Positions 1 through 11,050 of a DNA stretch of 64,000 nucleotides are shown here, in pieces. The notes below the pieces were generated by a model. That model was not told the DNA's origin. It made no database searches and worked only from the letters and a program-made list of their open reading frames with translations. Position numbers and translations under genes: made by a program. Numbering within the stretch: the stretch's first letter is position 1; each line of letters begins with the position of its first letter. The DNA is from Heterostelium album PN500 (lineage: Eukaryota; Evosea; Eumycetozoa; Acytosteliales; Acytosteliaceae). The stretch is from assembly GCF_000004825.1 (NCBI RefSeq), contig NW_008805089.1, positions 930,001 to 994,000 of the forward strand, in the 5' to 3' direction.

Positions 1-212
1 AAAGACATCTGAGATGCTGTTTTTTTTATGATTATGATTTTAAACATTTTTCTTTTTTTGAATTTGAAATCAAACCAAAAAATAAACCAACCAAATAAAT
101 AAATAATAATACATATTAATATTTAATTGTATTATTATTATTATTAAAGAAAAAGATAAGAATTTATAGTTTTAGTTATAGTTAGTTTAGTTAAATTAAT
201 TTTTAGATAGTT

Positions 213-2544
213 ATGAGTGCTCCACCATCTGAAGTTGTACTCCCAGTCGAAGGACAAAGAAATATATTGATTACATCGGCGTTGCCCTATGTCAACAATG
301 TTCCACATCTCGGAAATATCATTGGTTGCGTGCTGAGCGGTGATGTCTACGCTAGATACTGTCGTATGCGTGGATACAACACCATCTATATCTGCGGTAC
401 CGACGAGTACGGAACTGCAACAGAGACAAAGGCACTGCAAGAAGGTGTAACTCCAAAGGAGATCTGCGATCGTTATCACGTCATTCACCGTGATATCTAC
501 AAGTGGTTCAACATCGGATTCGACAAGTTCGGACGTACCTCGACCGACTCTCAAACTGAAATCGCACAAGACATCTTCATGAAGCTCTACAAGAATGAGC
601 TGACAACCTCTGAAGAAATCGAACAACTCTATTGTGAAAGATGTAATATGTTTTTAGCTGATAGGTAAGTTTATTAAAATAATAATTATAATAGTTATAA
701 GTTATTAATATTTAATATTATTTTTTATATAGATATGTTGAAGGAACATGTCCACATTGTCAATTTGAAGACGCAAGAGGTGATCAATGTGATAATTGTA
801 CAAAGATGTTGAATCCAACCGACTTGATTAGACCACGTTGTAAGTTAGACTCTACCACACCAGTTCTCAAGTCAACCAAACATATCTTTTTGTCACTTCC
901 AAAGATTCAACAGAGATTAGATGACTTTGTAACTCAATCATCTCCAATCTGGTCGGAAAATTCCCAAAGAATCACTAATTCATGGGTCAAAGGTGAATTG
1001 AAATCAAGATGTATCACAAGAGATTTGAAATGGGGGTATGTAATTAAACATATTATAGATAGATAGTTTTAACAAACAAGTTAACAATTATTATTTTTAT
1101 TTACTATAGTACACCAGTTCCATTGGAAGAATTTAAAGAAAAAGTATTCTATGTTTGGTTCGATGCACCAATTGGTTATCTTTCGATTACAAAGGAATAT
1201 ACAGAGCAATGGGAACAATGGTGGAAGAATCCAAAGAATGTAGAGTTGGTACAGTTCATGGGTAAAGATAACGTTCCATTCCACACTGTTATTTTCCCAT
1301 CGTCTTTGATTGGTTCTGGCGATCAATACACTTTGCTCCACAATCTTTCAACCACCGAATACCTCAATTATGAATCTGGTAAGTTCTCAAAGTCAAGAAA
1401 TACCGGTGTTTTCGGTGACAATGCTATGGGTACAGGTGTACCAGCCGATATCTGGCGTTACTACCTCCTCTCCAACCGTCCAGAAAAGATCGACTCGACA
1501 TTCTCGTGGGCAGACTTTGGATTGAAGACAAACACAGAGTTGCTCTCCAACTTTGGTAATCTTGTAAATCGTGTGCTGAAACAGGTATCTTCGGATCTCA
1601 ACGGTGTCATTCCCAAGATCGAGTTGAACGACGAAGACAGACAATTCATTGCCGATGTCGACAAGCTCTACATTGAGTATTTGAATGATTTGGAGCATGT
1701 GCATATCAAGGACGGTCTCAGAACTGCCATGTCCATGTCAAAGCTTGGAAATCAATACATGCAATCCAACAAGCCATGGGAGTTGAAGGAGAAGGATCCA
1801 CTTAGATTCGGAACCATCTTGACAGTACTCGTCAACACCATCAAGCTGTTGGCAACCGTTTTCGAGCCATATCTCCCAGAGATCACCGCCAAAGTCCACG
1901 AACAACTCAATATGCAACCAACTAAATACTCTGTGAATTTCGAATTCCTCATCACCGAGGGACATGCCATCTCCAAGAATATCGTACCACTCATCAACAA
2001 GATTGAGAATACCGATCTCGAAAAATTCCGTTCCAAATTCTCTGGACCAGTTCTCGAGGAATTCCCATTGGATTTACAGGTTGCTCAGATCAAAGAGGTC
2101 GCTGACCATCCAACTGCAGAGTCGTTGTACGTTCTCAAGGCAGAGTTGGCAGGAGGTGCGGTACGTACTGTTGTCGCCGGTCTCAAGGCAACTCACACCA
2201 AGGAACAGCTACTCAACAAGAAGATCGCATTGCTATTGAATTTGAAGCCAGCCAAGTTCCAAGGTGTCGCTAGTGAAGGTATGGTTGTTGTAGCCGACAA
2301 TGAAAATAAAGAATCACCAGTTGTTTCATTGTTGTTGGTTGCCGACAACACTGAGCTCGGAACCAAGATCAACGTCAAGGGTATGAAGTTGGCACCAAAG
2401 CCAGGAATGGACTATGTCAAAGGATTCAAGAAATTGGATTTGAAGGTCAAAGACGGTGAGATTCTCTTCAAGGGTGCTCCAATTCACATCAACAATCAAC
2501 CATTGACATTAGAAAAACCAATCTCAACTGGTATTCTTAGATAA
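213..2544 (+). CDS. metS: Methionyl-tRNA synthetase, cytosolic, with C-terminal tRNA-binding domain
   Basis: This class I enzyme charges tRNA-Met with methionine. Three exons (213-664, 733-1035, 1110-2544) have canonical GT/AG borders and sum to 730 codons (729 aa). The class I HIGH-type motif appears as PHLGN early in exon 1. The zinc-knuckle insertion (CERC, CPHC, CDNC cysteines) spans the first intron. FDAPIGY and the KMSKS-type loop KFSKS lie in exon 3. The last 170 residues or so form an EMAPII/Arc1p-type tRNA-binding domain ([17 protein letters not shown]). The ATG at 213 is the first in frame and lies only about 40 residues from the HLGN motif, as expected for the cytosolic form; no mitochondrial presequence is seen. 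The family is certain; the domain fusion is common in eukaryotes. Confidence 0.96.
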
Positions 2545-3498
2545 AAAAAAAAACAAAACAATACAAAAAAATAGAATAATATAATAATATAAATAGTTTA
2601 TAAAATATATAAAAAATCTCCAATATCAATTCCTACTAGTAAATATAAATCATATATAATTTTCAATCAAGTTCCAGTATATAAACATTCATTATAATTG
2701 TAATTAGAATAAAAAAATCTTGAACATGTTCTTTTTTCTCAAAACTGAAAAGAAAATAATAATAATATTAAATCTATCTATTATAATTTGATATAAGATT
2801 TCATTCAATCAAAACTATATAGATATTTTTCAGTTAAATAAATATTTACTCCTGCTATTCTAAATGATAACATTTTATTTGAATTGAATATTATTATCGA
2901 TAGAATTTCCAAAAGAGGAGTTGAATTGTTGTTCCTAATTTTATCTATCTACACCCAATATAAAAATATAAATATTATGATTTTCAAATCTCATAGTTAT
3001 TGGATTCAGTTGGAAAATTCACCTTACATTTTTCGAAAATGAAATACAACACCCATTTCATCGATATAAATTTGGGGGTTCAAATAAATATATTACAAAA
3101 AAAAATAATCAATAATTTTATATTATATATTTAACATTGAAAAAATATAATATAGATATTTTAAATAAAAATAAAATGAAGTAAACAATGTTGTATATAT
3201 ACACATCAAACCTTTTTGTATAGGGAGTATTATTTTATTTTCATTGGTAAAATCGGAGGTATGATGTATAGAGATAGATGTTTTTACTTGGTGTTGATAT
3301 GTTCAATGCGCATTGGTGATGTAACTACATTCGCAATCTTTAGACATGTCCAGATTCGTCATCAATGACATATTGCACTAAAATTATTTGGCATTTCAAT
3401 GACCTCAACTACTACTTCTACTACTATGCTATACTGAGCTGCACAGCTCTGCTCCTTCACCCTTCACTTCAGCGAGCACAAGGTTAAGATTACAAACC
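2545..3498. other. AT-rich intergenic region between metS and the CBM49 gene
   Basis: No coding frame is convincing here. The last 250 bases before the TATA-like box are less AT-rich than the rest and contain a 14-base inverted repeat at 3436-3449 (GAGCTG, 2-base loop, CAGCTC). This may be part of the control region of the downstream secreted-protein gene. A 10-base palindrome GAACATGTTC lies at 2722-2731. Confidence 0.5.
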
Positions 3499-3506
3499 TA
3501 TAAATA
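3499..3506 (+). promoter_or_regulatory. TATA box-like element upstream of the CBM49 gene
   Basis: TATAAATA lies about 115 bases before the ATG at 3623, in a short stretch that is less A/T-saturated than its surroundings, followed by the A/T-rich leader typical of these genomes. Position and sequence fit a TATA box; there is no transcript evidence. Confidence 0.35.
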
Positions 3507-3622
3507 GTAAACTCGAACCGCTTAACTATTCAATATATTTCAATTATTCAATAATAGTAATAATAATAATAATAAATATATAGAATAATCTTAAATAATA
3601 ATTACAATCAACAAAAACAAAC

Positions 3623-4689
3623 ATGAGAAAAGCACTTGTTTTATTTTGTATCTTTTTGATTTGTTTGGCGGTGGTATCTGCAAAGAAACCAAAAGACAGC
3701 GATGATCAACAGAATCCAACAGACAAACCAAATGACAAAGCTCCAGAGGTGACTGATGGTGATAAGCCAAAGGGTGAGGATAAACCAAAGGGTGATAAAC
3801 CAAAGGGTGATAAACCAAAGGGCGATAAACCAAACGATGGCGATAAACCAAAGGATGGTGATAAACCAAAGGACGGTGATAAACCAAAGGATGGTGATAA
3901 GCCAAAGGATGGTGATAAACCAAAGGATGGTGATAAGCCAAAGGGTGAAGATAAGCCAACTGACAAGCCAACTGACAAGCCAACAGATAAACCAACTGAG
4001 AAGCCATCTGATAAACCAACCGATAAGCCATCTGATAAGCCAGAGAAACCAAAGGATGGTGACAAGCCATCTGATAAACCAGAGAAACCAAAGGATGGTG
4101 ACAAACCATCAGATAAGCCAGCAAAGGAACCAAAGACTTCTGATAAGCCAGATGATGCTGGAAAGAATGATACCAAGACCAAGGGTGGAAAATCAAAGGA
4201 CGAGGGTGCAAAGGGTGGTGCTGAAGAGAAGCCAAAGTCTCAAGATCACTGCAGAGATGAAGGTGCCAAGGGTGAACATGTTGAAGTTGATAAGAAGTCA
4301 TACAATATTACTACCAAGCTCATTGGACGTTGGAATGATGGAAGCCGTGGCAATCAAGTATTTGCACAATATGATATCATCTTTACCAATCTCTCCAACA
4401 AAAATCTAAAGAATTTTGTCATGTAAGTAATATTTTAATTAAATAACTTTTACTTCTTACTCATTCCATTTTATTCATATCTAATTAATAATATAGTGGA
4501 ACAGATCCAAAAACATTCAAAGTTCGTGATAACAAAGACATTTGGAACGTCGAGAAATCAAAGGAAGGTGATCTTACACTCTCACCTTATCAAACATCAA
4601 TCAATGTTGGTGCCAGCTACACCTTCGGTTTCATTCTAGAAGGTGCAAATCCACCAGAATTAAATGTCAAACAAATCATCTACCAATGA
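3623..4689 (+). CDS. Secreted CBM49 cellulose-binding protein with Lys-Pro-Asp repeat stalk
   Basis: Two exons (3623-4422, 4497-4689) give 330 aa. A cleavable signal peptide (about residues 1-20, Leu/Ile/Val-rich, ending VSA) is followed by roughly 170 residues of Lys/Pro/Asp/Gly repeats (units GDKPK, DGDKPK, then DKPT). This is a highly charged extended stalk. The last 110 residues form one beta-sandwich of CBM49 type (SYNITTKLIGRW, FTNLSNKNLKNF, SPYQTSINVGASYTFGF), the carbohydrate-binding module that dictyostelids use in cellulose-containing sheath, stalk and spore-coat proteins. The intron sits inside this module. The likely role is extracellular matrix binding, with the repeat acting as a spacer. 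No enzyme domain is present. The CBM49 call rests on recognised sequence pattern; the exact partner polysaccharide is inferred. Confidence 0.8.
3757..4150 (+). repeat. In-frame tandem repeat encoding the GDKPK / DGDKPK / DKPT stalk
   Basis: Imperfect repeats of 15 and 18 bases encode charged Pro-rich units. The first part carries GDKPK and DGDKPK, the middle DKPTDKPT, and the last part longer repeats with EKPKDGDKPSDKP. The units differ mainly at third codon positions (AAA/AAG, CCA), so selection on the protein has kept them. Copy number is likely to vary between strains. Confidence 0.85.
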
Positions 4690-4997
4690 ACCAACCATTT
4701 TTTTCCCTTTTAAAATCAAAGCCACTTTTTATTTCTTCAACCATTATTATTTAATTTATTAATAATAACAGCCTAAATCAACAACAACTTATTTCTTTTT
4801 TTCCTTTTATATCTAAAAATAAAAACTAAATATCTCTTATCTTGATGTTAACAAATATATATATTCTAACTCAATATAATTTTAATCTATTATATTTAAA
4901 ATATTTATTTAAATTGTTGTTTGATAAAAACAATCATACATTATACTGTTAGTTGTTATTTATTATTATTATTATTATTATAAAGTGGGAGTCTCAT

Positions 4998-6237
4998 TTA
5001 ACTATGGAATGGTGGAACACATGTTACTTGTAAAAGAGATTTCGATTTAACACAAGATTGTTGAATTGTACCAGCATAACCAGAGTTTGGTGTAATGGAA
5101 CATCCGTTTTGTGATGACTGTGAACCTGAATTGCCAGATGCTCCTGAACCACCACTGGAATCTCCAGTACCCGATGTGAAATCACCGGTCATTTGAGATC
5201 CCTCTGGATCACCGCTTGTGAATTCACCGGTCGATAGAGTACCACCGGCAGTAGCAGAATTAACAGCTCCATTAGCAAAAGTGGCATATCTGAACTTTGC
5301 TAGATCACATTGGATCAAAGCGAATAGCACAGCGTTGACCTCTTGACTGGAACCGGTATTTGCGGATCCAGAAGTACCAGTGTTGAAACCAGAGGACAAC
5401 AAACCAGTTCCTGATTCACCGGTAATCGAAATTGAACCAACTCCATCCTTTTCAACCTCTTTATCAACAGTGATACTGTTGCTATGTTTTTGCTTGATTA
5501 CATTTGAAAATCCAGCTACATTATCGATATACTCTGAGAACAATTGAAGCTCATTGGTATGGTCAACTGGTTCGTCGAGTTCTTTTGACATTAAATATCT
5601 TGTTCCCTGTTGACCAGTCTCTGATCCTGAAGCGCTACCTCCTGAAGCGCTAGCTGAGCCTGATGAACTACCGGATCCTGATGTACTACCTGATCCTGAT
5701 GAAGCGCTGGAACCTGAACCGGATCCAGATGGATTCAAAAAGGCTCTGGTAAGTGCCATACATTTGTAGGTTGGAACCCAACGATACATTTCAAGGGTAT
5801 TGTTTGTTGTTGAATTGTTACAGGTTTCGTAGTAAGCCAAAACCAATGATCTCTCTGGGTATGCTGGTAGACTTGATGAGCATGTGTAACGTTTGGCGAA
5901 TCCCCAATGATTGGCAGTAGAGCATACACCGGATTTATAGGTTTCAACTTGGCTAGCTTGACCAGTACACTCGGCATTGGCATAAGTAGATACAATGACT
6001 TTGTAACCTGAACAAACTACTGTACTATGTTCTGAAACAGGATCCTTGTGGAACTGCAACACCACCAATACTAGAGCTATCTGGACAATTACCTTCATTA
6101 AAAGTTTCAACGGTTACCCAAGAGGTTGAGTTATTATTTGGTGTTGGAGATGGAGTTGCTGGTATTCTAATTGCGCCACAACCACTGTTAACACACAAAA
6201 TGTATACTATAATAGATAAAAATAATATATGTCTCAT
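4998..6237 (-). CDS. Secreted Cys-rich Gly/Ser-rich protein, copy 1 (one-base frameshift)
   Basis: First of three tandem minus-strand paralogues. It has a signal peptide, a Thr/Pro-rich spacer and a Cys-patterned N-terminal domain (WVTVETFNEGNC onward). This domain resembles the CfaA/B/C (former DUF3430) secreted family of dictyostelids; that family call is tentative. A Ser/Gly linker (SGSGS-type) follows, then a Cys domain ending CVPPFHS. Relative to its paralogues the frame breaks once, at the AAA run 6035-6037 (+ strand). Reading one base fewer there restores Cys-x7-Cys spacing identical to copies 2 and 3 and gives about 412 aa. No intron consensus fits. It could be a real pseudogenising indel or a homopolymer sequencing error. 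Everything else in the gene is open, which favours an error or a very recent lesion. Confidence 0.65.
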
Positions 6238-6821
6238 TTTGCGTATCTATAATTATATATTTATATTATCAAACCAATATGAAAAGAAAGTTGACCATTT
6301 ATCGATTACCATTTTTAAGAGTTAGATTTGCAACAACACCGTAAATTTAATATTTATTTATTATCTTGGCATAAAGTCGGAAAAAATATCATCTTTTGCA
6401 AATATCTATTTAAGAGATGGTTTTGAATTTTGATTTCAGATAAGGTCGAGACCAATATTTTCAATTTTTATTATCGAAATTTATTAAGTATTTTAACTTT
6501 CGTTTGACAAAAAATTATCAGTGGAAAAATAAAAGGAATTTTCTACTTTTCAATTTAATTAATTAAATAAATTAGAAACTGTTTCTTTAAAAGTTACCTT
6601 TGATTTGTTCTGAAGATATTAAATCCCACTTCATTTTTTTCAAGGTTGGTATTCAAGGTTAAAAAAAAGAAAAATCTTCTAGATATGTCAATAGTATCTT
6701 CAAAAAGAAATCCCTGGTTGAATTTGAATGCTTTTTGATCTTAACAAAAAATTTGTCCTTTCAAAGTTTTTGCCGATAGGCATCTCAATAAATAATTCTT
6801 TCCAATTGAATTGATAACATA
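6238..6821. other. Intergenic region between secreted-protein copies 1 and 2
   Basis: AT-rich; upstream region of copy 1. Unlike the upstream regions of copies 2 and 3 it shows no trace of ribonucleotide reductase sequence. I see no other gene. Confidence 0.5.
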
Positions 6822-8480
6822 TTAAAAAATTATTAATTTATTACGAGTGGTATGGCGGTACGCAAGTTAGTGTAAATAATGTATTATCATTGTAACACTT
6901 TTCATTATTATAGCCGTCATTGTGTTGAGCTTTTTTACCTCTACATCCCATCGGTTGGCTAGAATCCCCTGATAATCCAGAACCAGATCCTGATCCTGGA
7001 AGTGCGGTCATTTCTGATCCATATGGATCTCCAGAGGTATACTCTCCAGTTGGTAGAGGTCCACCGGAAGTACCACTTGCAGAGTATCCAACACTATATG
7101 TGGAGTATGCAAATCTTGTTTGATTGCATTCGGCAATGGCAAATGTAACTGAGTTGATTTGTGGCTCTGAACCACTGGTATAGATACCGGTTCCACCTGA
7201 TCCTGTACTGAATGCTGTATTACCTGTAATAATACTGTCACCACCTGATCCAGTATTACCAGTTGCACCATCACCAGAAGCACTGTCTCCAGATCCACTG
7301 CTACTCTTGAATTTTCCAGCACTATTTAATTTATGCTCAACAGACAAACCAGTGAGATAATCGATATGATCTGAAAACATTTGAAGTTTCGATCTAGTAT
7401 CAGAGTCGTAATCATCATCCGAATTTCTTTGCGAATAAGAAGCAGAATCAGACTCTGGAATCTCGAAATCTCCTGTACCAGTATATGGATTCAATGCCCA
7501 TTTAGATATGGCAACGCAGGTATAAGTTGGAATCCAACGGTAGAATGAAAGTGTATTTCCTGATCCACATCCTTTGTAGTGTGACATTACCAAAGATTGC
7601 TCTGGATAGGCAGGTGGTGCTGATAGACATCTATAGATCTTACTGAAACCCCAAGTTCCAGTAGGACCACATTGATTGGTTGGGTAGGTAGTTGATTTGA
7701 AATGTCTATCGATACATTGTTCATCATTATACTCATTAACAATAACCTGATCACCATCGCAAACTATTGTTTTCATGTTATAACAGTCACCATTTTGAAT
7801 TACAATACCACCAACGCTTGAACTAGAATAGCATCTATCTGCATTGAAAGTATCAATTGATATCCATGATTGAGTTGGTGTTGGTGTAGGAGTGGAAGTA
7901 GGTTTTAATCTAATAGCACCACAACTGTTTATATATAGAATATTTAATAAAATAGATAAAATTATTATTTTTTTCATAGTTATAAATAAGTTATTTGTTT
8001 GTTTTTAGTTTTTTAATAAATTAAAATTAAAAAAAAGATTACTAATCGTTCATTTATAAATACAAGATATTATGAGATATAAAGGTTCCAAATTTTATTT
8101 TTTTATCATAAATCTATATAAATATCATTTTAAATATCAAGATTATATTAATTTTTTTTTAAAAATTGGGAGATTAATATCTATTGGTAATATTAAGGTT
8201 AATAATCAAACAAAATCTTATTTTGATACTTTCTAAATGGCAAAAAAGCTTCTATTCTATATGACTCCTTCCCTGAAAAGATGATCAATTTTTAGATATT
8301 TTTTGCTAAATATCGGCACCTGGTCAATCTAAATATCAAAAAAAAATAAAAAGAAAATACTGATTTTTTAGTTTAAATATCTGTTGAATAAAAAAAAAAA
8401 ATGATGGCAATGAGTGGTATCAGAAATTGAACAGTGATGTCATATTTAATTTAGTCCAATATTAAAAGAGAAAAATGATA
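6822..8480. repeat. Duplication unit A: secreted-protein copy 2 plus upstream region
   Basis: Homologous to unit B (9342-11040). The left borders share the same 19 bases (TTAAAAAATTATTAATTTA) directly after the stop codons. Coding regions are near identical. The upstream regions share ordered blocks (AGGTTCCAAATT, AATCAAACAAAATCTTA, TTTTGATACTTTCTA, CTTTCCTGAAA, TCGGCAC, TTTAAATATCTG). Both units then run into R2-derived sequence on the plus strand, so the unit seems to have been a divergent gene pair with its shared promoter. Confidence 0.75.
6841..7977 (-). CDS. Secreted Cys-rich Gly/Ser-rich protein, copy 2
   Basis: A single exon gives 378 aa. It has a signal peptide (residues 1 to about 20, ending near SCGA), a Thr-Pro spacer, and an N-terminal domain with paired cysteines (GDC, TIVC, EQC, NQCGP, YRC, KGC, TYTC) and a conserved PAYPEQSLVMSHYKGC segment. 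This pattern resembles the dictyostelid CfaA/B/C (DUF3430) secreted family. An acidic Asp/Ser stretch, a Gly/Ser linker (SGSGD, TGSGG units) and a C-terminal Cys segment ending TCVPPYHS follow. No membrane anchor or enzyme motif is visible. The role is unknown; an extracellular signalling or matrix role is inferred from family and secretion. It is nearly identical to copy 3 in its central and C-terminal parts. Confidence 0.75.
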   Translation of the reverse strand: MKKIIILSILLNILYINSCGAIRLKPTSTPTPTPTQSWISIDTFNADRCYSSSSVGGIVIQNGDCYNMKTIVCDGDQVIVNEYNDEQCIDRHFKSTTYPTNQCGPTGTWGFSKIYRCLSAPPAYPEQSLVMSHYKGCGSGNTLSFYRWIPTYTCVAISKWALNPYTGTGDFEIPESDSASYSQRNSDDDYDSDTRSKLQMFSDHIDYLTGLSVEHKLNSAGKFKSSSGSGDSASGDGATGNTGSGGDSIITGNTAFSTGSGGTGIYTSGSEPQINSVTFAIAECNQTRFAYSTYSVGYSASGTSGGPLPTGEYTSGDPYGSEMTALPGSGSGSGLSGDSSQPMGCRGKKAQHNDGYNNEKCYNDNTLFTLTCVPPYHS

Positions 8481-9040
8481 GATATGATTTCAAAGTGAAG
8501 ATGTGTATCGGTTGTATGAAAGAGTAAGGTTTGCAATCGAATATTGAATCGTAGCGATATGTCGAACTTACCTTTCAACGACTTGACTCACGATGTAAGA
8601 GATTGACAATGTAATCTCGACGATAATGAATGATACTTAATTAGCAATATTCTTGGCGCACTGTAGTATTCTAAATGAGGACATCATCACACATTTCATG
8701 TCAGAGTGCAAATTCCTGAAGTTCGTACTTTCTGTGGAGTGCAGATTCTAGGGGAATTCAATCCGAGAAATATAGGTAAGTTGCACGATGCTTTCTATTA
8801 ATATATCAATAATTAATAATACTGACAATATGATATACCTTATCATTATAAAATTAGTTTATTAATAGGTGCAGGTGTCAAGAGAAATGTGGTTGGCTAT
8901 TGAATAATTGTACGTCGTCTACTCAAAACTCATCAATAAGTTGTATTCCAAAACGATCGAATCGATCATTCGTGATGCTGTCGATTGTGTGAAGCAGTTT
9001 ATCGCTATAGATGTTGGTATGAGCGATCTAACAAATGTCA
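8477..9040 (+). pseudogene. Ribonucleotide reductase small-subunit (R2) relic
   Basis: Aligned by eye with the R2-like gene at 11684-12791. The stretch from about 8497 matches its exon 1 (MYRLYERAK region through QSEKY), the donor GTAAGT and most of the intron (ATATGATATACCTTATCATTATAAAAT) are retained, then two pieces of exon 2 follow with large deletions between them, ending near the ESIIRDAVDC region. Multiple frameshifts and in-frame stops are present. The retained intron shows that it arose by DNA duplication, not from an mRNA. It still carries a CAA (Gln) codon at the metal-ligand His position, as in the open copy. Confidence 0.8.
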
Positions 9041-9341
9041 TACTCAAGTAAATCATTAAACCTACAACACAACATCAAACACCAAGCTAAAGCAACACTC
9101 GATAGAGATCATGTATAAAGTCAGAGTAGATGATTTCGACTAGCAAGATCTATAAACCGGATCACAATGTAATGAACTACACCAAGAAGAAAATCCAGAT
9201 CATAGAGATTTCAGTACCACATACAATGTATACAAAATAGAATATAGATATTAATTGTAATGTATTAGTTAAGAAAAAGTGTAAAACATACAGCAAGTTT
9301 ACTTATTCTTTTACTAGTATTTTATAAAAGATTAAAAATAT

Positions 9342-11040
9342 TTAAAAAATTATTAATTTATTACGAGTGGTATGGCGGTACGCAAGTTAATGTAAATAAT
9401 GTATTATCATTGTAACACTTTTCATTATTATTGCCGTCATTGTGATGATTTCTTCTACCGCTACATCCCATTGGTGGGGTTGTTGTACTACCTGATCCGC
9501 TAGCTCCTGAGCCTGATCCTGATCCTGAACCTGGAAGTGCGGTCATTTCAGATCCATATGGATCTCCAGAGGTATACTCTCCAGTTGGTAGAGGTCCACC
9601 GGAAGTACCACTTGCAGAGTATCCAACACTATATGTGGAGTATGCAAATCTTGTTTGATTGCATTCGGCAATGGCAAATGTAACAGAATTGATTTGTGGA
9701 TCTGAACCACTGGTATAGATACCGGTTCCACCTGATCCTGTACTGAATGCTGTATAACCAGTAATACTGTCACCACCTGATCCAGTATTACCAGTTGCAC
9801 CATCACCAGAAGCACTATCACCAGATCCACTGCTACTCTTGAATTTTCCAGCACTATTTAATTTATGCTCAACAGACAAACCAGTGAGATAATCGATATG
9901 GTCTGAAAACATTTGAAGTTTCGATCTAGTATCAGAGTCGTAATCATCGTCTGAATTTCTTTGCGAATAAGAAGCAGAATCAGACTCTGGAATCTCGAAT
10001 GCTCCTGAACCAGTGTATGGATCCAATGCCCATCTATTTATAGCAACGCAGGTATAAGTTGGAATCCAACGGTAGAATGAAAGTGTATTTCCTGATCCAC
10101 ATCCTTTGTAGTGTGACATTACCAAAGATTGCTCTGGATAGGCAGGTGGTGCTGATAGACATCTATAGATCTTACTGAAACCCCATGCTCCTGTTGGACC
10201 ACATTGATTAATTGGATATGTAGTTGGCTTGATCTTTCTATCAGTACATTGTTTATCATTGTACTCAAATATAATGACCTTATCACCATCGCAAACTATT
10301 GTTTTCATGTTATAACAATCACCATTTTGAATTACAATACCACCAATGTTTGAACTAGAATAGCATCTATCTTGATTGAAAGTATCAATTGATACCCATG
10401 CTGCATTTGATGGAGTTGGTGTTGGTGTAGGAGTGGAAGTAGGTTTTAATCTAATAGCATCACTAGTGTTTATAAAAAGAATAAATAATAAAATAGATAT
10501 TATTTCTGTTTTCATTATTTTAAGTTATTTGTTTGTGTAATACTGTTTGTTAAAAAAAAGTAACACATCATCACTTTTATCAATCAAATATATTTTGTAT
10601 TTAGGTTCCAAATTATATTATTTTAAAATAAAACAATTATAAATATCAAGGTCTTGATATTATAATCGTTTTGTTGTTAGATATGAATTCTCTTTTGAAA
10701 AATTGTAGATTATTGATAGCATTTAAATAATCAAACAAAATCTTAACAATATTTTGATACTTTCTAATGTTTTTGAACAAAAGTCCCCCTATTCAAGATG
10801 ACACCTTTCCTGAAATCATGATTTAAATTTAGATATTAGCAAAATGATCTCGGCACTGGTGCCAATCCCATGGGATGAGAAAATAAGATATTTTCTTTAA
10901 ATATCTGTGTTGACAATAATTAAAAAAAAAACTAAAAAAAAGTTTTTTAAAAAACAATGACAAGGTATCAATTTTTTTTATTTATTCATGTTCTTCACAA
11001 TATAGGTCAAGTGATATCAATTTAGTAATTTACTTATCGC
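9342..11040. repeat. Duplication unit B: secreted-protein copy 3 plus upstream region
   Basis: Partner of unit A (6822-8480). The coding parts differ mainly in the N-terminal third and in a small Ser/Gly indel near the C-terminus. The upstream region is clearly homologous but carries many indels, then passes into an R2-derived relic on the plus strand, mirroring unit A. Confidence 0.75.
9361..10515 (-). CDS. Secreted Cys-rich Gly/Ser-rich protein, copy 3
   Basis: A single exon gives 384 aa. The architecture matches copy 2: signal peptide, STPTPTPTPS spacer, Cys-patterned CfaA/B/C-like domain, Asp/Ser stretch, SGSGD/TGSGG linker and C-terminal segment ending TCVPPYHS. Differences from copy 2 cluster in residues 45-95 and in the last linker, which here is longer (GSGSGSGASGSGS). 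The middle of the gene is almost base-for-base the same as copy 2, which points to recent duplication or gene conversion. Function is unknown; secretion and tandem amplification suggest cell-surface or matrix diversification (inference). Confidence 0.75.
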   Translation of the reverse strand: MKTEIISILLFILFINTSDAIRLKPTSTPTPTPTPSNAAWVSIDTFNQDRCYSSSNIGGIVIQNGDCYNMKTIVCDGDKVIIFEYNDKQCTDRKIKPTTYPINQCGPTGAWGFSKIYRCLSAPPAYPEQSLVMSHYKGCGSGNTLSFYRWIPTYTCVAINRWALDPYTGSGAFEIPESDSASYSQRNSDDDYDSDTRSKLQMFSDHIDYLTGLSVEHKLNSAGKFKSSSGSGDSASGDGATGNTGSGGDSITGYTAFSTGSGGTGIYTSGSDPQINSVTFAIAECNQTRFAYSTYSVGYSASGTSGGPLPTGEYTSGDPYGSEMTALPGSGSGSGSGASGSGSTTTPPMGCSGRRNHHNDGNNNEKCYNDNTLFTLTCVPPYHS

Positions 11041-11050
11041 TAACTTATCT

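Noticed and set aside
3757-4150. Regular direct repeats resembling a CRISPR-like array
   Set aside because: Units are 15-18 bases, in frame, with no spacers, and encode protein.
3591-4301. Long antisense open frames (236 and 158 codons) across the CBM49 gene
   Set aside because: They are mirror images of the repeat-coded Lys-Pro-Asp stalk; composition is a Leu/Ser/Pro or His/Pro repeat with no domain, and the sense frame has signal peptide, intron and CBM49 domain.
8477-9040. R2 relic as a retro-copied pseudogene
   Set aside because: The intron, with its donor and acceptor region, is still present, so it was copied as DNA.
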